DNA from: Enchytraeus crypticus
Taxonomy: Eukaryota; Annelida; Clitellata; Enchytraeida; Enchytraeidae
DNA: 64,000 bases
Assembly: GCA_905160935.1 (NCBI GenBank)
Contig: CAJHZI010000547.1
Span: 925,001-989,000, forward strand
Direction of reading: 5' to 3'
Of the stretch, positions 37,145 to 50,525 are shown piece after piece; positions within the stretch are counted from its first letter, which is position 1, and every line of letters begins with the position of its first letter. A model generated the notes under the pieces. It was not told the origin of the DNA. It did not search any database and saw nothing but the letters and a program-made list of their open reading frames with translations. The position numbers were made by a program, and so were the translations under genes.

Positions 37145-37270
37145 AAGCTAATGCTGACGTCAGTTTCTTCATGCAAAAGCTATGTCAGTGACGGGTGAGC
37201 CCAGAATTTGAACCCCGAGCATACTGATCGGCGCTTGAATAACTTACCAACACCGCCACTGGCTAGAGAG
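37145..37270 (-). repeat. S1 SINE copy, reverse
   Basis: Contains gctgacgtcagtttcttcat, cagaatttgaaccccgagc and acttaccaacaccgccactg. Confidence 0.7.
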
Positions 37271-38494
37271 TGAGAGAACATTTTTGTTAAATTCTTCAGA
37301 TTCTAAATGCGTGATAAGCATTTTAGATAGTTTCTATTTGATTGGTTCGTAAGTCCTAAGCCTAGGATATTATTAAGTTGTAATTGCCAATCCATTATCT
37401 GATAATTAATTGAAATAAAATATAATAATTGTATTGAGCTAAGTGTCTGACACTATTATGTTTCTATTTGATTATTATTTACTTTCGCTAATTTGTAATT
37501 TGTTGAAAATATTATAATACAAATCGAGTATTCAGTAAATGAGGAATAACATCGTGCCTGAATGATTTACGAGTCAGCTCTAATCGTTAATTTATATGAA
37601 GTCAGCCTCGTCTCAAGTTTCAACGGATCTGATGTTCAATGCTTTATCTCTACAGATACATGCGGGTCAGCTGAGCGATCTGCACGTCTGGAGGTTGTAA
37701 TAAACCCATTAGTGGACAAGAAAGTGGGATCTAAAGACAGGCTTCCTTTGTAAAATCTCACACCTCATAAACACCCGGTCATTTCAAATGAGTCTACAGG
37801 CATGTGGAGTTTCCTTAACGATGTTTTCAAAACTCAAAATTAAAATAGTATAGACTGCAAAAGTTTCTTGCTGATAGGTATATAGAAATTGATTTATTAA
37901 GTTAGAGTTTTCGGACGTGCCTATGGATCGATTAATGCATGTAGTACATTGTAGGTTCAGATGAAATTAACCACATGCCAAGATTAAAAGCGTATAACTA
38001 ATTTAGATTTAGACTTCTATGCAGAAGAAAACGTTACATTTCGTTTTGAGCATAAAATTCCTAGCATACTACTTCTAGTATACCATTCCTAAGTTCCTAA
38101 CACATACTGTTTCCAACTATTCTCCAAAGCAATTCCAAAATATTTGCAAAGCTAAAATATTCAGTGTTTTGGATATTTATTATATAGATACTGTATATAT
38201 AAAGCAGTCTTGAAGACGGGACACCGGCCATGACACCGTTATAGATATTGTCGGATGTTGTCGTTATTATTATTATTATTTCTTTTTAATTTTATTATTA
38301 TTAGTATATAAATTGTGAAGAAGCAATCCTTTGTTTACCACTCTAATTGTTTTTATGTTATGTTCACGTATGATATTTATCAAGCTTTTAATGTACACTG
38401 ACTTCATACTTACTGCTCGGAATTTCACTCTAACGTTCTACTGAGCTAGGTGTCTGAGAGTAATCAAACTTTTCAGATACAGTAGATATACAAT

Positions 38495-38580
38495 ACATGC
38501 AGAAGGAAGGAGGGAGGGGAGGGATAGATAGGGGGAGCGGATTGGGAGGGGCGAAAGATGAGGGGGTAAGAGACTGACCT
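38495..38580 (+). other. G-rich purine tract
   Basis: Dense runs of three to five G (gggaggggagggatagat, gggggagcggattgggaggg) in otherwise AT-rich DNA, about 1.3 kb before the first exon of the C4/CXXC gene. It could fold as a G-quadruplex; function unknown. Confidence 0.45.
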
Positions 38581-39894
38581 CATTAGTGCGAGAGAGAGCT
38601 GGTCTAACGAGACTAGAAGTACAATGAAAGCGAAAAGGCTAATTGCCACTGTTAGTACATTCTGTAATATAGGCCTATATTATAGAAATGGTACAATGCT
38701 TTCGTAAATATAAAGTGTTTAAATTCAACATCTATAAAAACAACAGCGATAAGCTTGGTGCCTGCATTTTGTTAATATTCGTTTTAGTGACCAGTGTACT
38801 GTACAACTTTAGACAGAGAGATTGAGTTTAGTGTGAGACTAAAGGGTTACTTCAGTCGTGCAATAATTAGCAAATAATTAGTAAATAGCGTTTAATAAAT
38901 TTTTTCTTTTTCTTATGCAGAAGTTTAGTGTGTGAAGAATATTACAAAATGTTAGGATAATTTATTTTTTAATTTATCATTTTGGTATTAAAACTAATCT
39001 AAACATCTTGAAGGGAAGCTTTGCTATAAATTATATTAAATGAAGTTGACACAGTGATTTTGCTGAGTTTAAGGTTTAAAATATTAATTCCTGATTTCAT
39101 TTAATTCTTTATCTTAAATTAAATTCGATTAAATCAAGAAAACAATATTTCCAGTGTGGCGCTTCATCGCTTTTGCGACTAAACGAGTATGTTAGGGCCT
39201 ACATGTACAATAGTTGATTCACTAGTAACGGATTCTTTGATGACTGAAGTGATGGTGGTAAATCTTCGAAGGAAGAATCTTAAACTGCATAATAAAACCA
39301 TTAGCAGTACCTACTTGTATAACTGTAAATGTAAGTCATTGGAGGAAGGATGTATCAATACAACCAAAGCCATCAGCTTAACTACACACAACAAGGCAGA
39401 CGTCTTTGTGTTATTTCTTTATAGTAGGCCATCACTTGTAAAACCATTATAATATGTGCTTAACAAGTTATTTAGCGAGATACGAAACCTGTCACGTAAC
39501 CATAAGTTGGTTCTGTTCAAGGAAAACTCTTAAGTTTTACTTATTTAGTTAGAATTAGACATTCGCGCTTCAAACTCCTGCGATCACAGTGTTTAACTCG
39601 GATATCGTGCAGTCAAGATCGTTTAAAAAATCTTCCATTATGTCAATATATAGGTTTTATGTAGATGAAGACTAAGATTAGGCTGTTACAAAATATAAAA
39701 ACTGAGTAATTAGAAGCGCATAAAATAAAATAAGCAGATATATTATCACTTTCCAGCTGCATTAAGAAATATTGGTTGCTCTGAAATGCTCATTTGATCT
39801 AAATTAGTTTGTACTAGGCTATATTGTTATGTTTTGATATTAAATTGTTAGTATTTATACATAATAGCATTGCATTACGGATACATCTCTAGGA

Positions 39895-40092
39895 ATGAAA
39901 AGTCGGTTCCCAGGACGTCCGACTGCTGATAGTAGAACTGGATTTAATCGAAAGAGGATAGACTGGTTTTCAGAAGAATCGGAATCCAGGAGATTATCGG
40001 TTATCGAGAGGTCTAACCACATCTTCAAGCATTTGAAGAGAATCGAAGAGAAGTTTAAACAGTTTAACGAAATCTCTTCATGGAATGATCAG
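39895..40092 (+). CDS. C4/CXXC gene, first recognised coding exon
   Basis: Begins at ATG two bases after an acceptor (ctctag|GA). Encodes [16 protein letters not shown], then a charged helix [18 protein letters not shown]. Donor gtaaat, phase 0. An upstream UTR or coding exon is likely. Confidence 0.7.
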
Positions 40093-40550
40093 GTAAATCC
40101 TATTTGTTCTCTCTTATCTATTATGTATCTTATCTTTCAAGCGTTCTGCCCAGTGTCAAGTCCAAGGTACATATTCATACTCAGAGTCTGCTTTTACTCT
40201 TCTTAAAGAGTACTCCATAGATCAACAACTTAATTCCTTCACAAAAGTCTAAGACTTAACCATAAATTATGTAGCCTGGATCTTGGAAAAGTATGGCTTC
40301 TGAGGTGGTTCCCCATTACCTTCCGTAGTTCCTGCTTAGTTGCCTCTAATGACAGTTGCAGTTAACGGCTGGTCTATTCTTCAGTGATTCGGACACAAGA
40401 CGAGATAATGCATATTATCTAAGGTACATGATCTCTTTTATCTATGCATTATTTGTATAAGTTATACATTATTATAACTTTATGGAACTTGCAAAATTTA
40501 ACCTATAAAATTACTAATAAAAATTTAATCTATTTAACCTAAGATATACT

Positions 40551-40598
<48 letters not shown>

Positions 40599-42598
40599 TA
40601 TATACATATATATACAGATCATAATACTAAAATAAAATATGTTTTATATATATATATATATTACGCATAATATATATATATATATATATTACACATAATA
40701 TATATATAATATAAATATATATATAGATCTATATATATATATATATAATGCTTAATTAGATAACTTATATATTATCTATATATTATAATAATGTATATAT
40801 TATATTACATAATTGTATAGATAATATTCTATATATATATTAATATGTTTAATATATATATAAAATATTTTATGTTAGTATTATTACATGTTTACATATA
40901 CATTTATCTATTTGGGTAGGTTAAGCTTTTGCAATTTTCTTATGTAATCTTCAGAGTTTATCAAAAATGTAATCTTATGCTTGCAATATTCTGCATCTAT
41001 TGCTAGGTGCTGATTATGTTTGAAATCCAAATAATTATGATAACTGCTAATTTAATTTTTATTTAGTTTATTGCTGTAATTGAACTCTTTCTGTAAAGTA
41101 ATCTCGAAGACTAATACAAATAACTAGGTGTAAGTATGACCCGATCAATCTATGTCGCTTAGCATTACGAGAGTAAGAGGGTATCATTTCTCATACATCG
41201 TAATTTTTATCGAATAGTATTCAGCTTGTAATCGGGATTTCACTTGTTAAGCCCTGTGCTGTATTATATTGTGTTTACCATCATAAAGGACATAATTAGT
41301 AATTTTGGAGACATTTTATTAATAATTTTGGTATATACATATTTATAAATTAACTTAATGAGCGTTTTATCTTAGTGTCACCTGAAATTGTATTACAATG
41401 CATTCATGGAGTTAATGTTGTGATAAATTTAAATGTACATTCTTCGGCAGATATAAATCTGCTCGCAAGATAATTTTATTTGATAAAACAGACATAAGTT
41501 AAAATGAGATAGTTGAATGCGATACTTTAACTAGTATTTTATCTACCATCATATTGAATTTAGGAACTATAAAAATAATAATGAAACGATTAAACGAATT
41601 TTGTTGCTGCTCTGCAAACAATTTAAATTTAAATAATTTCAGGAGTTGTTCGAAGGGTTCTCAGACGAAGATGTGCAGTCCACGTCCGAAGTTATTAGAC
41701 ATCTGACGTCACAGTTAAAATTTCATGACGTCTCTCCTGAACCACAGTCATCATCATCTAATTCAGTTATTGATCGTAAACCAACTGTATGGCATAGAAA
41801 CGGTACTACGGACTTTAAACCACCACATAATCGCAAACAGAAACTATCATCGCTTAAGATTTCTTCACCATCATTTCTGCCCATTTTGGACTATAATATT
41901 GATGGCGCGGACAATAGAGCAAATGACAAATTAGCAAATTACAACAATATTCACAACGTATTTACTGAAATCCGCACAAAACTTGATAAAGGGCAAAATA
42001 AATATGGAAACACCTTGAATGTTAATTTAAATGAGAATGAGAATATCCTGCCCAAGGGTCCTTGTAAAGCTGCAATTAAATCATTGCCTATGAATACGAC
42101 AAATAAATCTAGAAAATTCTTTACCGGCAAGCGCAGACAAAAAATTAATAATGCATTTTCAGATGTAGCTACTAATTCTCAGTCTTCTGTAATTAGGGCT
42201 GATGAAGTTAATTCTCAGTTGGAGTTTAGTAGCGAATCTCCTAGTCAATGGTGTCTTGCGAAGAGATTGCAAGCAAATGAATCTCCCTACAATTTCTCTT
42301 TCGATGAGAGATGTCAGTCAGAAAGCGGCATGAGAAGTGTGTCACCGATAAAACTGACGCTAAAGTTAAACAGGGCAACCAAATCTCTCTCTCCGAACTA
42401 CGTTTATGATCAGAGATCAGCCGGACTGATGATATTGAAAGGTAGGTCGTTGATAATTACACGCTTATAAAAGTATTAGATTTTAAATATTTAATAATAT
42501 TAATAAAGAATAGTTTATTATCATTGAAATAAAATTGACATAGATAATCTAGCAATTATGCATAGATGCTAATGAATTGCATTTAAAACAATGGAACT

Positions 42599-42644
<46 letters not shown>

Positions 42645-42803
42645 TCCCTCTCGGAGTCCTGCTTAACGGCAGGTCCATGGACTACTTTGGACTGAATTTC
42701 TGGATTTTGGAATTTGCACCTTTTTTGGAACTTCTTTTTGCTTGCTGGATTGATTTTGTCTCAATAGTGCTCGATGTTGTCATTGATGACTGTAGCACTC
42801 TAA

Positions 42804-42849
<46 letters not shown>

Positions 42850-43451
42850 TGGTAGAGAAGAGAGTGCTTCTAACCAATTCAATCCTCACCTTTCCGTTTC
42901 ATATTCATGTATTCATGTATCTCATTATCATCTGTTCCTTGCGTTCTGTACAGAACCTAGGGGGCAACATTCCTCCATTCGTGTCTATCATCAGCAATCT
43001 TCACAGCGGTCTTCCCATGAAAGGCTTAATGCTCTCTAATCCTTATTGATCGTATTTAACCAAGTACTTCTAGGTCTTCCTCGTTTTCTTTTTCCTTGAG
43101 TTGGCTTCCAGTTAACTGCAGTCTTTGCGTATCTATCCTCAGACATTCTCAGTAAATGACCTAAACACCTCAACCTTCTCTCAGGAACTATTTCATCTAA
43201 TTTTCTTTGTCCACTGCTTTCGAGTACTGTTTATTTTTTTGTATCTACGAACCTTCAACCTTTTTCATTTTTCTTTATAGCCACACTCAATGCTTCTGGT
43301 TTGCTGACACCTTTTTTCCTGTATTGTACACTCGCTTTCACACATTTTACATTTGTGGTTTTCTTCGTACACTTTCTTATGTGTTTTCTCTTTCTGAAGG
43401 TCTCGTTTGGCCCGTACAATTTATGTTCATTATACAGTATACACTTTTATT

Positions 43452-43510
<59 letters not shown>

Positions 43511-44673
43511 GTGTAAATATATATGTATATAATATACTATATATATATACATATATAAATAAATATATATGCATGTATATATATATATATAGGCGTATGT
43601 ATATAGCCTCTCTCTTAGGGCACTGCCTACTGTAAGGTCCATGGTACATAAAATCTCCACTCTTCTCTGTCTTCCGCTTTCCACTTCATGTCCACATATG
43701 AGTGGGTCTTTAAGTCATCTAACATACCTAATCTCGGCCTGCCTCTGCCTCTATTTCCTTCCATTCTACCTTCTATGCCTCATTTAACAGACCTTCCCCC
43801 CTTACAATGTGTCGTATCCAACTCTTCTTCATATTTATTAATACATTTAGGAAGAAGACTCGTGTTTAGTATCACCGTTTCAATTTTGTTTTCATAGATT
43901 TGACCAAGGCAAAGAAACGAGAGCTGCGGTTAAGTTCTGGCAAGGTTCCATCAAGAGATGGCGATGATATTCATCAAGATATGAGTAACTCACTTTCGTC
44001 CAAATTAATGACGCATGAGCAATTGTCTGAGCAGAAACAACAGTTTTCTGAGCAACAGAACGAGCAAGCAAATTCAAATCATCAGCAATTAGATATCAGT
44101 TCATTTAGTCAGTCGATGGTGATACCAATACAGCATCAAGGCACAATAAAGCAGCCAAAAACACAACTGCAGTTTGCAAATAAAACAATAGCCTTACCAA
44201 AGCCTTTATGTCTGCAACTAAACGAACAAGACGGAGGACAGCTTCATGAGCAACAGAGTGAAATAAAGCAACGGACGGCGTTCTCGCCTAAAACCCAATC
44301 ATTGCCGATTAATCATAATCCGCAGTTGGTGAACCTGGCGGTAAATCAGGAAGAGTCTTGCCCACGAGTTCGAGTGTTTCCAGACGAGATGTCCTTGGCA
44401 CGGCTGAGACGTGAAGTGAGACAGTGTTGTATTTGTGGAGCACGTTGCGGTCTAACCAGATACACTGGCTTTACTGGTCTATCTTGCAGAGCTTGCGTCG
44501 AATTCTTCAAAGAGCTTTACTATCAACAGTCCAGGGAGCTGTTAGTCTGCCGTCTTGCTGGTATGTGTTTATTTCAAATTCTGAGAAATATCTATGTGTG
44601 TGATATAGGCCTATATTTAATTGTATATCTATATCTATTTATATATAATTAAATATATTAAATATCTCTAAAA

Positions 44674-44733
<60 letters not shown>

Positions 44734-46743
44734 GAAGAAGAATATATAATTAAGAAGAAGAAGTGCACCGTCAGAGAGATGAGGCTCGTCCTCGCTGGAA
44801 CTTAACAGTACAATTTTGCAAAAGTTACTGCTGTAGAAAAATATTATTTGTAGAAAAAATGCTCTAGCATAAGCCAGTAACGCAGTTGTCAAAATGTTTA
44901 GCAGTTGAGAATATGAAAGGTTCATTGGATCATAAGCGGTGGGTTGACGATGCGGACGTTAACATGGTTTTATTCATTCTTCTTTGACCGTTACAGTTAT
45001 AAAAGTAATGTAGATATTTCAAATTGGCTACTTCAAAAACTCACAGAGTTTTCTAGCTCTTTACTAGCATCACGCTATTCTCGTGTCATTATAGTTAGCT
45101 ATTCTATTTGACTTGTTTCATAATAATATAGCTGTATCCGCTAATTGTTTTGCTATTGGGTAATCTATCTCTTTTGTTCCCTTTGTTTGTTGATGTTGTT
45201 GTATTAAAAATCTTTATGAAATTAAAAGTAGAAAAGGTCTGGAGCTTTGCTTCAATTCCTCTTCTCTGTGACGACTAGCAGATTAATGTCAACAACCAGA
45301 TTTACCCTCATCAGTTCTCAGATTAAAAGTGATATAAATGAAAAGTTAAATAAATTTTTTTAATAAAATTAAACAATTAATTTAAATAGAAAGTTTCTAT
45401 TTTTTACAATGTTTGTGTAATTACTTAATCAACACGGCTGCTTTGTTTTCCTGGCTTGATCTCCACTGTGTTAGCATCGTTTCGAGCTTTCTGTATATTA
45501 GTTCTGGCTGCAAAGTTTCACGTCGGTTTTTACATCTGCATTCGTTATATCCGGCAAGAGTATCTCAACTTGGAAAGCTGCTGAAAGGAATATATTATAA
45601 CCTGATAGAAAATTTTAAAATAAATTATTATGAGCAGATATATTATTATGAGGTCCATTGTAAAGAAATTGATTCAATGTGATCTTTCTAACTTTCTCAT
45701 GAATTAATACATTATACACGCAGATCTTAGTTGATTATGTACCGCACTAAATTTCTATTTTTCTTATCCGTCATATTTTGCAGGCAACTGTAAAATTCGC
45801 TATTCATCGGAGATTGAAAACTGCAGAGCTTGTCATTACAGCAAATGCTTGCGTCATTTTGACTTCCATTTTGCAGGTAAATTTTAATTTACAGTACACT
45901 TTCATGAAATATAAACATGTACATGCATAGTAGTAGTGTAATTGGTTTAACTCTTTAGTTCAGTAAGTTATACTGCTGTTCTGTTCATTGGGATCTGACA
46001 ACCATGCATTTTAGTCTTGTGCAAAATTATAATTATATCAGTTTCTATTATCTAAAGTATTACGATCCCGCTTCCGCGTTTCTGAAGAATTGGCCGGCCA
46101 TGGACTGCACGTGTCGTAAGAGGTGACAAAATACTGAGATCCAAGCGAACGTCAGAAAGGACATTCGGTTGGTTACCGCCTAGGATTTAGATATTGCTAT
46201 AAAATGTTCTAATCCCGATCCTAGTTAAATTGGGATTCAAGGAAAGATAATAATGATGACTATATCTGACGCATATAAGTTAGGAACAATTTTTAGAGTA
46301 AATAAGGCAATTATACATCGCCAATTATCGCCGAACAACTTGCCAACATGCCACCGGCTCAGCTCAGTTTAGTCGCCTCTTTGGTGCAATAAGACTTGAG
46401 CACGCACTGAGCTTAGGCCTCTTATTAATATCTTATCTAAACCTTGCGAATTTAACCTATTTTTTAATATTAGACGAATTTAAAAAAAATCCTTTTAGCA
46501 GTTGTTATTGTAATAGCTTTCTTATATTCACGTAAGCTATCAGAAATATTTCTAATAAATAAAGCAACAACAACTTGTGAACTAAGTAATTTTAGATTAA
46601 GGCTCTAGAAAAATTGTGGATACGATATTCATTCACGTAATTCTATTTCTAGTTATATTTTGAGAAGATGAAATAAACCGATCCAGTTTCTTTGCAGTCT
46701 GGTTTTTTCCAAGTTAAATTTGAGGCGTGCAAAAAACCGATAG

Positions 46744-46790
<47 letters not shown>

Positions 46791-49407
46791 TATCATCATT
46801 ATCATCATTATCATCATTATCATCATTATCATCATCATCATTATCATCATCATCATCATCGTCATCATCATCTTTCCTTTAATCCCGGTTAAACTAGGGT
46901 CGGGATACGAATAGACCTTCTCCACTCCTCTCTGTTCCATAGCATATGATCAGTCAATCCCGTGTAACCTCTTCTATTCGTTTATAAAACTTAGTGGCAA
47001 TTTCTGGAGTCTAGGAGCTCACCAATTGAATGCCCCTTCCGACGTTGGTTTGGATCTTAGTGCTTTAGTCGCCTTCTACGACACATGCAGTCGCAGGTTG
47101 GTCAATTCTTCAAGCAACACGGACACGTTACGGGAAACAGATAGATCATAATGCATTAACCAAAAATTTTTAACTATTGCATTAAAAGTGATAGATATAA
47201 ATAAGGATCATTATTTCACTGTATGTACTATATACATTTATATGTTTTTCAATATTGATATTGGTAATAATTAGGCTAATTTTAGCTAGAACAATTATAA
47301 TGTGAACAATTATTGCAGGTTCACAGTTCTCAATATCGGTTATCGACAGTGTTCTGTTTTATTCGCATATGTTTTTTGTTTCCGTGTAGTTTACTTTATT
47401 GGGCACATTTTGGAATTTCGGGCACATGTTAGAGTTTTCGGACCTTTGTGTGCTTTTCATTTCATGTGAACGGCTGTATCTTATAAGATTTTTCTAACTA
47501 TATTGTGTGAAATGAGTGAATCATCTTAAATAAAATAAAATAAAATTGATATGCATGTATTTGATTATATTGTTTTAGCCTCTATTTATTCGATGCCGAA
47601 TTGTCAAACTCAACTGAATATAGAAGAGCTTTCAGCTGTCCCGGTGGATTCAGATTTAAACCAAATGTATAACCCGCACTGTACAGAGACCCCCAATGCT
47701 GGGACCTATCCTATTGATTCATCAAATTATATCCGGTCGGATAGTTCAACATCAAACAGTCTCACTCCGTCACTGTGTCCGTCAATTCGGAATGAAGGAA
47801 ACAGTGATTTGGAAATGCCTCAAACTTCAAATTACAAATTGGTTGAAACTAATCTCTCTCCGCGAACCCCATTAAAAACTGTCTCCAATGTTTCTAGAAA
47901 ACTAATCCAAGGAGAAAATGCTCTTAAGAAAGATTTTCATAAAAAGTCGAGAGAGCATGAATTGGATGAAAATAGCAGATCAACGGAAGAGGAGCCAAGT
48001 GAGAAAAGGAGAAAGATATGTGCGAGTGTTCCTTGGATAGATGGAGTAGCTACCGCTTCTCGTGGCAGGAAGAGACGTTGTCAGAAGTGTTCAGGATGTC
48101 TGGCCAAGAAATGTGGGACTTGTGATCCGTGCAGGTAAATATACATGTTACTCTCTCTCTTAGTGCACTGCTTAATGGCATGTCCAATGTCCATGGTATA
48201 TAACGCCTCCACTTTTTTTTGTCTTCCGCTTTCCTCTTCATGTCCACATATGAGTCGATCTTTAAATCATGTAACATACCTAATCTTGGCCTACCTCTAA
48301 CTCTTTTTCCTTCCATTATACCTTCTTCGACCTCTTTTATAAGATTTTCCCCCCTTTAGAATGTTTCTTATCATTCTCTTCTGTAAGCACTATATGTCTA
48401 CCATTATACAATACTAATTTAAATTTAAAATCCCAATTCTGACCGCTTTTCTTCTGCAGTATTTTATTTTGGAAATTGCTTTGTATGAATCGGTTTGCTG
48501 TGAAGTGAAACAGAGGTGCCCTGACATTATAGTTCCATGATTATATGGGCATTAGATCTTTATTATTTTATTGTAAACAGAGAAAGTAAGTTAAATCAGG
48601 TCGTTGCAGCTTTTGAGATTGAGTCAACTAATTGGTTGATGGAGTTCTTCTTAATTATTGTGTGTGATTAATTGATTACTTCGAAGACCGCTATAGAAAT
48701 ATTTATTTACTTTGCATGAATCTCTATGCATGTCACTCGTATGCCTATGATAATTATACGTAAACTCAGGTATATGTATTAACTCAGTTCATGCATTATT
48801 CACACAGTTCTCAAATTCAATTTAATTTTATACTCAAAAATGGTAAAAATGAACACTAATACTTCCAAAATGACTTCGATTAGTGAAGTCTCAGCTCTTC
48901 GACTGTTATGTTATCTACAGTATTTCTAACTATTTAAAATTATATATTGAGTTATAATGTTGCTTTATATAATTCTTGTTTTAATCATATGCTTATTAAA
49001 TCAATATTCATTTATTAAGTATATATTGCGTCTATATAGACTATTGCATCTGTATATATTGTCGTTTTATTTTTTGGATTTCATGTAGATTCTGTTTGCT
49101 CATTTATTTTCCTATTTGCTTATGTGTCTGATGGGTATTGGTTAAAGTGGGAATATGCTACTAAGCTAATGGCAAGGTCAGAATATTTGCCCACCTCCAT
49201 ATATTCACAAGTCTCCTAGTGCCCCTTGCAGGGGAAATCACCTCCGAAAAAATGAGAGCTAGGGGAACTGCGTTCCACATCATTCTCACCACTTAAGCTA
49301 CTGCTGATGGATGGTCAACTAGATAGGTTACTTGTAACCTCTGACATCCTTGCATGTGTGTCATTGTATGCATCGATTGTTTTGAAAATATACATAGCCC
49401 CACACTA

Positions 49408-49493
<86 letters not shown>

Positions 49494-50474
49494 AATATAG
49501 TTTTATGAAAACGCATATATGCTCCGATAGTAAGTATTTCATTGAGGCTGCTCCAATAAGTTAAGTTGTAGAAAATGCACGCGAATATTGCTAAGTTAAT
49601 TAAGGTTTGTTAAATATGTAATGTTTATTTATTTATTTATGATTTTGTACTACTGCTATAGACTAAGCAAAGAAAACAAAAGAGAGAAAGCTGTTCGATC
49701 AATATGCACGTAAGTACTCTATAGCCTCAATATCTGAATTATAGGCCTCATATAGCACGTCTACATAATTGCTTTAAACCCTAGTGATTTTATAGTTTAC
49801 AATTATAGATGAAGTAGTTTGTACCGAGGCATCAATAGGATGATTAATATCATTGATGATGTATTTGATCAAGACTACAAATATGCGCACATACTTTCTG
49901 TTTATCCATATTCATTTTAATTTAAGAAGTAAACTTAGATGTTACTTTTCTTCTCTAAAACAACTGTCAGATTGGTTGGTCTGGAACACTAATATCAGCA
50001 TGTGTGCTATCAGCGTTTACAGCCAATGTTAGCTTTCGTTAACTAGCGCCTCAAATTATTATAATAAAATAAAATAATTTTTAAATAATTTAATTACTAA
50101 TATAATAAGTATATTAATAATTAAATTATTTAAAAATTATTTTATTTTATTATAATAATTATAGCAATTATTAGTATAATTAAATTGAATCGATTTTCCC
50201 TATAATTTTATTGATCTAATGCTATTCTATATTTGTTGTGACGTGTGATGGGGAACGTCCCTGACATCATTCTTGTATGAGGAAACGGACATTGAACCTT
50301 TATTATTACTAATATAATTACTATTATTCTTGCAGTATTTGTATACCTAGCTTCTCCTCAATTGCCATAAGAAACTAAAGTTAGCATCCTGAAAATTTTA
50401 ATGTAAGCATTCTGAAATGTTTTGAATAGTCAGAGAAAATTTTGCTCGCTTAATTTTTACATAGCTTCAATATT

Positions 50475-50525
<51 letters not shown>

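Larger units (their letters stand above)
34351..39892. other. Intergenic, DNAJB to the C4/CXXC gene
   Basis: Mostly dispersed repeats: R5 (34790-35060), S3 (35505-35670), S1 reverse (35785-35880 and 37145-37270), a LINE remnant (36110-36490, reverse), S2 (36815-36935) and a purine-rich tract at 38495-38580. A possible Ig-like fragment lies near 37615-37705. A 5' exon of the next gene may be hidden here. Confidence 0.55.

Noticed and set aside
42677-43039. 120-codon plus-strand ORF with poly-Ile
   Set aside because: Runs through an (ATT)n microsatellite and antisense to a decayed LINE.
46653-46940. Poly-His and poly-Met ORFs
   Set aside because: Opposite translations of the (CAT)n tail of a dispersed element.
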